Origin: Streptomyces sp. TRM70350
Lineage (GTDB): Bacteria > Actinomycetota > Actinomycetes > Streptomycetales > Streptomycetaceae
DNA: 64,000 nt
Assembly: GCF_019219825.1 (NCBI RefSeq)
Contig: NZ_JAHUXH010000019.1
Span: 1-64,000, forward strand
Direction of reading: 5' to 3'
Made by a program: the position numbers and the translations under genes. Below are positions 1-6,512 of this stretch, piece after piece. Below the pieces are notes generated by a model that ran no database searches, had not been told where the DNA came from, and saw only the letters and a list, made by a program, of their open reading frames with translations. Each line of letters begins with the position of its first letter. The stretch's first letter is position 1.

Positions 1-2
1 CG

Positions 3-158
3 CGTGCCGAAGCCGAGCTTCTGGACCTTCCGGACGGCGTTCCCGTCCTCAGTGTCCTGGTCGTGGCATGCGACGCTTCCGGGCAGGCGCTGCAAGTCTC
101 TGACGTGCTGCTGCCTGCCGACCGGCAGGAACTCGAAGACACCTACCGCCTGAACTGA
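3..158 (+). CDS. GntR-family regulator, C-terminal end of UTRA domain (partial)
   Basis: The window opens inside this gene; the last 51 codons are visible and end in TGA. The reading RAEAELLDLPDGVPVLSVLV followed by a beta-strand-rich stretch matches the end of the UTRA effector-binding domain of GntR/HutC repressors. The DNA-binding domain lies outside the window. In Streptomyces integrative elements a GntR repressor of the KorA/KorSA type commonly sits just upstream of the conjugation and replication genes it represses; the repeat-bearing promoter and the truncated plasmid-type gene that follow fit this. The family is fairly sure, the KorSA-like role is inference. Confidence 0.7.
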   Translation, partial: RAEAELLDLPDGVPVLSVLVVACDASGQALQVSDVLLPADRQELEDTYRLN

Positions 159-200
159 GCCTGATCCGCGGCCAGTTCCTCTCAATCGACGCCCGGTTCC

Positions 201-256
201 ACTTGACAAGTCAACCTGGCATCCCTAGCTTCGAACTTGCTAAGTCAACTTGTCAG
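201..256 (+). promoter_or_regulatory. Promoter with paired GntR-type operators
   Basis: A -35 TTGACA (203-208) lies 17 bases before a -10-like TAGCTT (226-231). The -35 sits inside ACTTGACAAGT (201-211), a perfect palindrome around one base. A second copy in inverted orientation, AAGTCAACTTGTCAG, lies at 242-256, sharing TGACAAGT/ACTTGTCA. Operators covering the promoter core and the transcription start downstream of a GntR gene suggest repression by the preceding regulator. Confidence 0.6.
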
Positions 257-289
257 GGGGTAGGTTGATCGACTCAGAAGGAGAAATCT

Positions 290-547
290 GTGCGTGTGAT
301 CCGCGTTGACGCCTCGACCGCCACGATCCTGCTCACCGAAGCGCCGGCACCGAAGGTGCGCGACCGGCAGACCGCCGCTTTTGTCGGGGTAACGGCCGCC
401 GCGAGGCATTCGTCTCAGCGTTTGTGCAGCTCAGCGTCGGCGAGTCCGATGCTATTCAGTGCAACAGGTGTTGCGCTATCACCGGTGAGGGTGAAGCGGC
501 GACGAGCCGGTGGCGAGGGGGGTTCGGCCTGGGTCTCCTATCTCTGA
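290..547 (+). pseudogene. Truncated SCO3933-type plasmid regulatory protein
   Basis: GTG start preceded by AAGGAG. The first about 28 residues (MRVIRVDASTATILLTEAPA, then PKVRDRQT) look like the start of the SCO3933-family regulatory proteins found between the GntR repressor and the transfer genes of actinomycete integrative elements. After about position 373 the reading becomes low-complexity Ala/Ser/Arg with no family resemblance and stops at 547. This looks like a deletion or insertion junction inside the gene. Function is almost certainly lost. The family assignment rests on memory of the N-terminus only. Confidence 0.5.
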
Positions 548-622
548 CCCACGGTGCGAAGCGTCCAGGCCCGGTACGCGTCTAAACTGCCGGTTCCCAG
601 AGCAGAGAGGACGACCTGTCAG

Positions 623-1162
623 ATGGCAGCGCCGGACGATACGACATCCCGTTCTCCGAGTGGTGGTCCTCAGCCTTCCGACCTGCCGCCGGAAGGCAGT
701 GATGGGGGAAGACCCCTGCGTCGGCGCATCGCTGACAGATGGAACGGCCTCGGGCCCGCTGGCAAAGCGGGTGTGATCGTGATCGGCGGCGTGGCCGCTG
801 CGGTGGTCGGAGGCTTCTTCGCCTTTTCCAACACCCGCGCGACCGCGGCCGCCGTGGTCGACGAGGAGGACACAGACCCACCCACCCGCTTCTGGACCAA
901 CCATGCAGGCGGCTACTACGTGTGCAGTCACATGGGGTGCAGCAAGAAGGTAAACCCGACCATCATCGGTCACGACTGCTGCGGCCGGTGCTCACGCGGC
1001 TCGGACTGTCTGAGAGCCGCACAACGCGATTACGACGGCCCCGGCGGCTTTGCTCACACCTACTTCGAGGTGCTCCTGCGCCCCGGCGTCTGCGACGTCT
1101 GCGGCGAACGGCCCGAAGCACACCCGTGGGTGTTCGACTTCCTCACCGGCCAGCGTCGCTAG
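623..1162 (+). CDS. Hypothetical single-pass membrane protein with Cys-rich C-terminal domain
   Basis: 179 residues from ATG at 623, preceded by AGAGAGG. Residues 1-40 are hydrophilic and Ser/Pro/Gly-rich, a single membrane helix follows (GKAGVIVIGGVAAAVVGG, about 47-68), and the rest carries many cysteines and histidines: YYVCSHMGCSKK, HDCCGRCSRGSDC and GVCDVCGERPEAHPW. The Cys/His spacing suggests one or two metal-binding (zinc-ribbon-like) modules, perhaps outside the membrane. I do not recognise the family. It lies within the element remnant, so it may be cargo. Coding quality and a plausible ribosome site support it as real. Confidence 0.6.
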   Translation: MAAPDDTTSRSPSGGPQPSDLPPEGSDGGRPLRRRIADRWNGLGPAGKAGVIVIGGVAAAVVGGFFAFSNTRATAAAVVDEEDTDPPTRFWTNHAGGYYVCSHMGCSKKVNPTIIGHDCCGRCSRGSDCLRAAQRDYDGPGGFAHTYFEVLLRPGVCDVCGERPEAHPWVFDFLTGQRR

Positions 1163-1189
1163 GGCGCGTATCGAGTCGTGGTCAATGGG

Positions 1190-1325
1190 TGGTCCGGGTG
1201 AGATCTTTGATCCAGATCATCGAGACCGGCGAGGTAGCTGTCCGGGGTCTGGTCGTATCGGGTGGCGATGCCTCGCCAGGCCTTGAGCTTGTTGATCAGT
1301 CACTCAACGGTGTTCCTCGCACCCG
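1190..1325 (-). pseudogene. IS5-type transposase C-terminal fragment
   Basis: The minus strand reads NTVE-stop-LINKLKAWRGIATRYDQTPDSYLAGL, the hallmark end of IS5-family DDE transposases of Streptomyces (normally ..ERLINKLKAWRGIATRYDK..). A stop (TGA) stands where Arg (CGA) is expected, and neither the catalytic part nor clear terminal repeats remain. It is a decayed scrap. The bases from about 1326 to 1515 contain two imperfect copies of a CGCCGGAGAACGTCG word (near 1326 and 1401) and no gene that I can support. Confidence 0.6.
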
Positions 1326-1515
1326 TCGGCGGAGAACGTCGCCGCAGTGAAGAGGACCCTGCCGCCAGAGAACGCAGCATCGTTGAGGGCGACCATGCCC
1401 GCCGGAGAACGTCGTCACGACCTCTTAGTGAAGAAGACCCCGGGCCGCTGTCTGAGGCTGAGGCCCGCGTGAGCTACGCGTGCATACTCCGGGACGACGT
1501 CGCCCTCAGGCCGAC

Positions 1516-2415
1516 TCAGACATTCATGTGAACCACGAAGAACGGCAAGCTCACTCCCAAGCGGCAATCCGCATAGGAGTGACCGAAAGCCAAAGATCCG
1601 GACTGGTCGGTAAAGACGCTCGCCAAGAAGCTCACGTTGAATACCTGACCAGCTGCCAGCGTGACCGTGGGTGCAATGTCTGAAGCAAAGAAGGACCCAA
1701 ATCCGTTACCACTGGCTCCGGTTTGGGATGTGTGATTCCAGAGTTGAATCGTCCGCTCCCCTTGGGGGCCCAAGACCGCACCTGAGACAGGATCCTGAAC
1801 TACGACTTTACATAGTCCGTACGTGTTCGCTGAGAACAGCGTCGCGTCGATGGACCACCACCATGTGTCGGACATAGGAGGCGCAATACGAGCGACTCCG
1901 TCGATCGTAGCTTTCAGGGCTACGCCCACACCCGCAGTCGCCCAACTTGCACCGCTGCCGTAGTACCCCACGACGGACGTTTCGAACGTGCCAGCATTCT
2001 TGTCCGCGATAGCTTCGCCAGCGTTGTGTACGGGATCGCGAATCTCCCAGTCATACGGCCGTCCAAAGACGTTGATTCCTTGTTTAACACCTTTGAATGC
2101 GTCCCTGACCTGAGCATCCCAGCTGCGAGTCGGGCTGACAGGGAGAGCATCCTCCTGCGCAGCACGTGCCTTCCCCCGCAGGTGTACTAGTTCTTGGGAT
2201 GCGGCCTCGGCGTCAGCGTCCTGCTCCACGATCCGAAGGATCGGGGCGTACGCCCGTCGTTCGACCGCGGCGGCACGCGCGTTCGTCTCGGCGTGATCCT
2301 TCCAGGGCGCCTCAATGAGGCGGTCGATCTCTGCCTGGTGTACTGCGGTGAACGCTTCGCGGATTTCATCGGGCCGCTTCACAGTCGGACCCGATTCCTG
2401 AATTATGTGGTCCAT
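1516..2415 (-). CDS. Hypothetical protein, lower-GC orphan with beta-rich C-terminal half
   Basis: 299 residues if started at the ATG at 2415 (MDHIIQESGPTVKRPDEIRE), where the codon pattern becomes protein-like; the open frame extends upstream to 2694 but that part is low-complexity Arg/Pro. Residues 1-110 look helical and charged (EAPWKDHAETNARAAAVERR); the C-terminal half is rich in Gly, Ser, Thr, Trp and aromatic residues (VVGYYGSGASWATAGVGVAL, SDTWWWSIDATLFSANTYGL) and resembles a beta-sandwich. No membrane segment or signal peptide. Base composition is visibly less GC-rich than the neighbours, suggesting foreign origin. Family and function unknown to me. Confidence 0.55.
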   Translation of the reverse strand: MDHIIQESGPTVKRPDEIREAFTAVHQAEIDRLIEAPWKDHAETNARAAAVERRAYAPILRIVEQDADAEAASQELVHLRGKARAAQEDALPVSPTRSWDAQVRDAFKGVKQGINVFGRPYDWEIRDPVHNAGEAIADKNAGTFETSVVGYYGSGASWATAGVGVALKATIDGVARIAPPMSDTWWWSIDATLFSANTYGLCKVVVQDPVSGAVLGPQGERTIQLWNHTSQTGASGNGFGSFFASDIAPTVTLAAGQVFNVSFLASVFTDQSGSLAFGHSYADCRLGVSLPFFVVHMNV

Positions 2416-2707
2416 ATGAAAATTCTCACGGAACCAGCTATGTGGCGCAACTTGAGCGCCTTGGCTGGACGTTGCAGTCCGGGTACCCACGACGCTGCGG
2501 GCCCTTCCCAAGGCAGCGACTGGTGTTGAAGGCGCCCGCTTAAGAGGTCGTCTCATTTGGAGTGCTAGGGCCCCGGGGACCCGTGGGCTCGGTCCGCCGG
2601 CTGACCCGGGGCAGGGGCGACGTCGCCCTGGGCACAACAGCCACCAGTCGGTTACTTTTCTCCTGGGGGCAGAGGAACTCACGGGATGTCGCACAGTCGC
2701 GATGTCG

Positions 2708-3238
2708 TCACGAGCGTGCTTGGTTCAGAGCCCGAGTTAGTTCGCGGTTCGCGCCGCGGGCGGCATCGAGCTCGGCCTGGCGTTCTTCGAGCTGTCCGGT
2801 GAGTTCCACATTCGTCTGCTCCAACTGGACGATCTGGCGCTGGAGTTCTTCGATGTCCGCCGTCGCGCCGAGCCCGGATTCCTTCCAGGCTTGGTCACCA
2901 AGAAGTTCGGAGAGCCGGTCTTCGAGTTGCCGGACCCGGGCTGTGAGCCGGACGTTGCGGTCCTGCGCGTTGGCCAGGTCGGCCTGCAAGGACGCCCGAG
3001 TCACCTGGGCGCCGCTCTCCAGCCCGACGGCGGGTGCGGCTTCGGCGGCGTGGATCTGGGCCAGCAAGTCGCGGTGCCGGTAGAAGAACGTGCGGTCGAC
3101 GCCGACCCGCCGTGCGACGGCTGAAACGCTGAGCGATTCGCCTTGCCTGATCGCCTCGTTGAGGGCCTTGACGACCCGTTCCCGGCGGCGGGCCGAGTCG
3201 GCCCGCCGTCCTTCGATCATCGGGGAGCTCCTGATCAT
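2708..3238 (-). CDS. DUF6262 / Tn554 TnpC-like transposition accessory protein
   Basis: 176 residues. An N-terminal helix-turn-helix-like part (VVKALNEAIRQGESLSVSAV, then ARRVGVDRTFFYRHRDLL) is followed by a long coiled coil (about 75-170, e.g. RVRQLEDRLSELLGDQ, ELQRQIVQLEQTNVELTGQL). This is the layout of the small third protein of Tn554-type three-gene transposons. Its ATG overlaps the stop of the upstream recombinase gene (ATGA at 3235-3238), so the two were translationally coupled. The gene itself looks intact, but its partner recombinase is truncated, so it is probably non-functional in transposition. Confidence 0.7.
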   Translation of the reverse strand: MIRSSPMIEGRRADSARRRERVVKALNEAIRQGESLSVSAVARRVGVDRTFFYRHRDLLAQIHAAEAAPAVGLESGAQVTRASLQADLANAQDRNVRLTARVRQLEDRLSELLGDQAWKESGLGATADIEELQRQIVQLEQTNVELTGQLEERQAELDAARGANRELTRALNQARS

Positions 3239-3912
3239 GCACCTCGTAGTTCTTCGGGAGGCAGGCCGATGCGGGGCATGCCCAGCATCACGGAGCGGCT
3301 GGAGCGGACGACCTTGACAGCCTGCTTGATCTGGGCTTGTTCGTCCGGGGTCATGTCGTCGAGTTCTTCCTTGACCCTAGCGATGAGGCGCCGGACGCGG
3401 CGGATCTCTTCGTCCGAGGGCATTGCCTCCGAGCGTGCCCACTCGTCAGCGTCGAAGGTGCTGATGAGCCTTTCGCGACTTCGCAGCAGGTCGGAGAGAT
3501 AGTTCTCCAGGTCGGGAAGGTAGGAGACGTCCGTGCGGAAGTGGCCGCAGCCCACGCAGCGAAAGCGCATGGGGCAGGCGTTTCCGCCCGCGGCCACGTT
3601 GCTCGGCTCGGTGCAGACTCCGTATGGCACGCTGGTCTCGCCGATGGACCGGCGGTCGCGCTCGGAGTCGAGGAGCGAGTGGACGTCCCGCCAGATCCGG
3701 TTGCCGTGTCGGTCGAACTGCATCGCGGTGACACGGTCGACGGCCTCGCGGCGTCGTTCGTCCCGAACGCGGTAATAGCGTTGAGTTGTGGTGAGTTGCC
3801 GGTGATCCATAAGCCGTTGCAGCACGTCAGGGTGGATGCCGGCGTCCGCGTGTCGCTGGGCGTATGAGTGCCGGTAGGCATAGGGAAAGATCTTGGCCTT
3901 GTCGAACGGCAG
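3235..3912 (-). pseudogene. Tn554 TnpB-like site-specific recombinase, C-terminal part only
   Basis: About 226 residues of the C-terminal half of a tyrosine recombinase of the Tn554 TnpB type. Visible catalytic elements are YRHSYAQRHADAG (His-x-x-Arg box), LMDHRQLTTTQRYYRV (distal His and nucleophile Tyr), then a Cys-containing module (CPMRFRCVGCGHFRTDVSYL) typical of this subfamily. The N-terminal half and the companion tnpA are missing: the frame meets sequence of the oppositely oriented integrase near 3912. The 3' side (tnpC-like gene) is retained. This is one end of a transposon that broke or was deleted after landing in the integrase gene. Confidence 0.75.
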
Positions 3913-4901
3913 CAAACCTCGCCCCGCTGTCGTACGTCTCGTACGAGGGCTCGGTACGGCTCTACATCGTCCCGCACCTGGGCGCGAAGCGGCTCGACAA
4001 GCTGACCGTCCGGGACGTACGCGAGTGGCTCACCAAGCTGGCCGCCATCTGCCAGTGCTGCGCGCAGGGCAAGGACGCCAAGCGGCCGAAGTCACGGCAG
4101 CGCTGCTGTGCTGTCGGTGAGTGCTGTGTGGCCTACCCGTCCCGTCGCGTGGTCCAGGCGGCACGCGACGCACTGCGGGCGGCGCTCACCCACGCCGTGA
4201 CCGAGGAGGAGATCAGCAAGAACGTGGCCTCCCTGGTCAAGGTCCCCAAACCTCGTCGCCGCCGTATCAAGCCCTGGTCCGTGGTCGAGGCGGGGCGCTT
4301 CCTCGCCGATTCCCTCACGCGAAGATCCGCTCTTCGCGGCCTGGGTGCTCGTGCTGTGCCTGGGACTGCGTCGTGGTGAGGTCCTCGGACTCACCTGGAA
4401 GTCAATCGACTTCGAAACGGGTGAACTGTATGTGGATCACCAGATCCAGCGAGCGGGCCGTCAGATCCTCCATCGGGAGACCAAGACGGAGGAGTCGGAC
4501 GACTTCCTGCCTCTCCCTGAGTTCTGCCTCAAGGCGCTCCGTATGCGCCGGGCCCAGCAGACCGGCGATCGGAGGCGGCCGGGGAGCTCTGGCAGGACAC
4601 CCGTGGCCTGATCTTCACCACCAAGTACGGGACTCCGATCGAGCCGGGCAACCTCACCCGCATGTTCGCCCTGCGGGCCCGCCGCGCCGGCCTCCGGGTC
4701 ATCCCGCTGCGGAACACCCGGCACACGTGCAGCTCGCTCATGGTCGCCCTGAAGGTGCACCCGAAGGTGGCCCAGCGCATCCTCCGGCATTCGCAGATCG
4801 CCATGACGATGGAGGTCTACGCCGAGGCGAGTGAGGACGAGGTACGGGCCGCGCTCGGCAAGCTGTCGGACGCGATGGGCGGCACCCCTTCCGGCGGCTG
4901 A
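3912..4901 (+). pseudogene. Tyrosine integrase of an integrative element, 5'-truncated with two frameshifts
   Basis: Phage/element-type tyrosine integrase. Part 1 (to about 4318) holds the SAM-like core-binding domain (VRLYIVPHLGAKRLDKLTVR) and a Cys-containing insert; part 2 (about 4319-4572) has the catalytic Arg (LCLGLRRGEVLGLTW); part 3 (about 4573-4901) has RNTRHTCSSLM, LRHSQIAMTMEVYAEA with His and nucleophile Tyr. Frames change near 4319 and near 4573; each is repaired by one added base, so both look like single-base deletions. The N-terminus is replaced by the Tn554-like remnant. The 3' end lies about 80 bases from tRNA-Arg, the usual int-att-tRNA layout. Confidence 0.85.
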
Positions 4902-4945
4902 CATCAGCCGTTGCTGTACTTCGCTGCTGTACTCCCCTAAAACGC

Positions 4946-4975
4946 CGAAGGCCCCGGATCACTCCGGGGCCTTCG
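4946..4975 (-). terminator. Strong hairpin between integrase remnant and tRNA-Arg
   Basis: A perfect 12-base stem, CGAAGGCCCCGG (4946-4957) with CCGGGGCCTTCG (4964-4975), and loop ATCACT. It lies just downstream of tRNA-Arg on the minus strand and after the integrase on the plus strand, so it can end both transcripts. Confidence 0.75.
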
Positions 4976-4982
4976 ACCTGTG

Positions 4983-5055
4983 CGCACTCGGCAGGATTCG
5001 AACCTGCAACCTTCTGATCCGTAGTCAGATGCTCTATCCGTTAAGCTACGAGTGC
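4983..5055 (-). tRNA. tRNA-Arg (anticodon ACG)
   Basis: A 73-base cloverleaf on the minus strand: acceptor GCACTCG/CGAGTGC, anticodon stem TCTGA/TCAGA with loop CTACGGA giving anticodon ACG (inosine at the wobble position in the mature tRNA, by family knowledge), and T arm with GGTTCGAATC. The CCA end is not encoded. Its 3' end faces the integrase remnant, so this gene is the probable attachment site of the decayed element; the second att copy would lie left of the window. Confidence 0.95.
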
Positions 5056-5205
5056 TTGTCTGTGTTCTGTTTTCCCGCCGCTCCCGTTCCTTCCGGCCCG
5101 CTCGCGGCGACAGGAAGAACATTACATGACTGCCGCCGTCATGTGAAATCCGTTAGCCGCACCCCTTGTGACCTGCGAAAACGCACCTCCAAGGGCCCTG
5201 CAACG

Positions 5206-5240
5206 ACCGAAGCCCCGGTCCTCGGGACCAGGGCTTCGGT
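5206..5240 (-). terminator. Hairpin downstream of tRNA-Ser(GCT)
   Basis: ACCGAAGCCC..GGTCC pairs with GGGACCAGGGCTTCGGT around a two-base loop, with one internal mismatch; about 16 pairs in all. It starts six bases beyond the tRNA-Ser 3' end, so it likely terminates that transcript. Confidence 0.7.
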
Positions 5241-5246
5241 GAGGTG

Positions 5247-5337
5247 CGGAGGCGGAGGGATTTGAACCCTCGATGGGCTTTAAGGCCCAAACCGCATTAG
5301 CAGTGCGGCGCCATAGACCGGACTAGGCGACGCCTCC
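5247..5337 (-). tRNA. tRNA-Ser (anticodon GCT)
   Basis: A 91-base cloverleaf on the minus strand with acceptor GGAGGCG/CGCCTCC, anticodon stem CCGCA/TGCGG around CTGCTAA (anticodon GCT), a long variable arm (TGGGCCTTAAAGCCCA) and T arm GGTTCAAATC. It is well paired throughout. A second, less well paired tRNA-Ser with the same anticodon lies at 42663-42749. Confidence 0.95.
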
Positions 5338-5533
5338 AACACAGCCGCTCGCGCAGGCGCGAGTGGTGCGTCCAGATGATGACACAGTCGAGCGTGCTGT
5401 CACCAATCGCCCCCCACGGTACTAGGCAGGCGGGCCGCAGGGCAAAGGGCTTCCCCGCCGGTCGGGGCGGGTGCCGGATGCCGGGGGCGCACGGGGCGCG
5501 CAACGTCCGGGGGCGTACGGCGTTAGTCAGGTC

Positions 5534-6022
5534 ATGTTGCAGGTCATGAGTCTTACGCTGCCCCGGCTCGCCCTCGCCGCCGGCGCTTCCCTCGCCGCCC
5601 TCACCTCGCTGCCCGCCGCCCCGGCAGCTGCCGCCGCGCCCTCCCCCTCCCCCTACCCCTTCCTCGGTCAGCACCGGGGGCACCACCACAGCGACACCGA
5701 TCACCTCACCGTCACCGTCCATGGGGTGAGCAGTGGTGCTGACGGGACATTCGAGGTGCGATGTCATCCGAGTGGCGGAAGTCACCCGGCCGCAGGCAGG
5801 GCGTGTCGGGCGCTGGAGAGGGAGACCCGGTGGGGGCGGGACGTCTTCGCGCCCGCGCCTCGGGACACCATGTGCACCATGCAGTACGGCGGTCCCGCCA
5901 CCGCCCGCGTCACCGGCACGTGGGCCGGACGCCCCGTCGACTCCACGTTCGACCGCAGCAACGGCTGCGAGATCGCCCGCTGGGACCGGCTCGTACCATT
6001 GCTGCCGGATGCCCGCGCGTAA
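5534..6022 (+). CDS. SSI-type subtilisin/protease inhibitor (family I16), secreted
   Basis: 162 residues. A signal peptide (LTLPRLALAAGASLAALTSL, ending near PAAPAAAAAP) precedes a domain of the Streptomyces subtilisin inhibitor fold. Four cysteines sit at SSI positions (RCHPSGGSHPAAGRAC and MCTMQY...NGCEIARW). The reactive loop reads CTMQY, giving Met as P1, as in classical SSI, but with Thr rather than Pro at P2. An insert of His residues (HRGHHHSDTDH) precedes the domain. Two ATGs (5534 and 5546) are possible, both closely preceded by AGGT; neither has ideal spacing. It should inhibit extracellular serine proteases. Confidence 0.85.
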   Translation: MLQVMSLTLPRLALAAGASLAALTSLPAAPAAAAAPSPSPYPFLGQHRGHHHSDTDHLTVTVHGVSSGADGTFEVRCHPSGGSHPAAGRACRALERETRWGRDVFAPAPRDTMCTMQYGGPATARVTGTWAGRPVDSTFDRSNGCEIARWDRLVPLLPDARA

Positions 6023-6512
6023 ACCCTCGCGCCGCCTCCCGATGCAGGCCCGCTCCTGAGGCTTCGTCCGGCTCCTCCAGAGGGCCCGGCAGAGGGCCCG
6101 GCAGAGGGGGCAGCGCCGATACCGGCAGTGGCCCACACATCAGCCTTCACGCCAGTGCTCCCAGAAGCCGCGCCACGCCTTCGTACCGCTGTACCGCCGC
6201 CTCCACAAGCCATGCGCAAGTCCCACACCGCCGCTCCCAGAAACCCCCACCCCCGCCTCCCCACCACACGGCACACCACCGAAGCCGTAGCCGTAAAGGT
6301 CCGGCGCAGAGGGCGCGAACGGTGTGTGGCGGCGATGTGCGCGGGCGCGTGACGCGCATCCGCGCCGTGTCACTTCGTCGTGCGAGCTCTCTCGCATCCC
6401 GCGTCGCGAGCACAACCCCAGCCCTTAGACTCCCTCGCGTGACACGTCGCGGGCCGGTTGGCAAGATGGCCGGAGCGGTTGGCAAGGTGCGGTAACAGGA
6501 GGGAAGCGTCTC
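6023..6512 (+). other. 490-base intergenic region before the PAS protein
   Basis: No gene that I can support. It contains a short direct repeat (AGAGGGCCCGGC twice near 6078-6103) and paired GGTTGGCAAG words near 6458 and 6478. A good ribosome site, AGGAGGGAAG at 6497-6506, belongs to the next gene. Open frames here on either strand are low-complexity and look like GC-bias artefacts. Confidence 0.4.

Noticed and set aside
2416..2694. N-terminal extension of the orphan gene at 1516
   Set aside because: Arg/Pro-rich with no protein-like pattern; a plausible ATG at 2415 begins the well-composed part.
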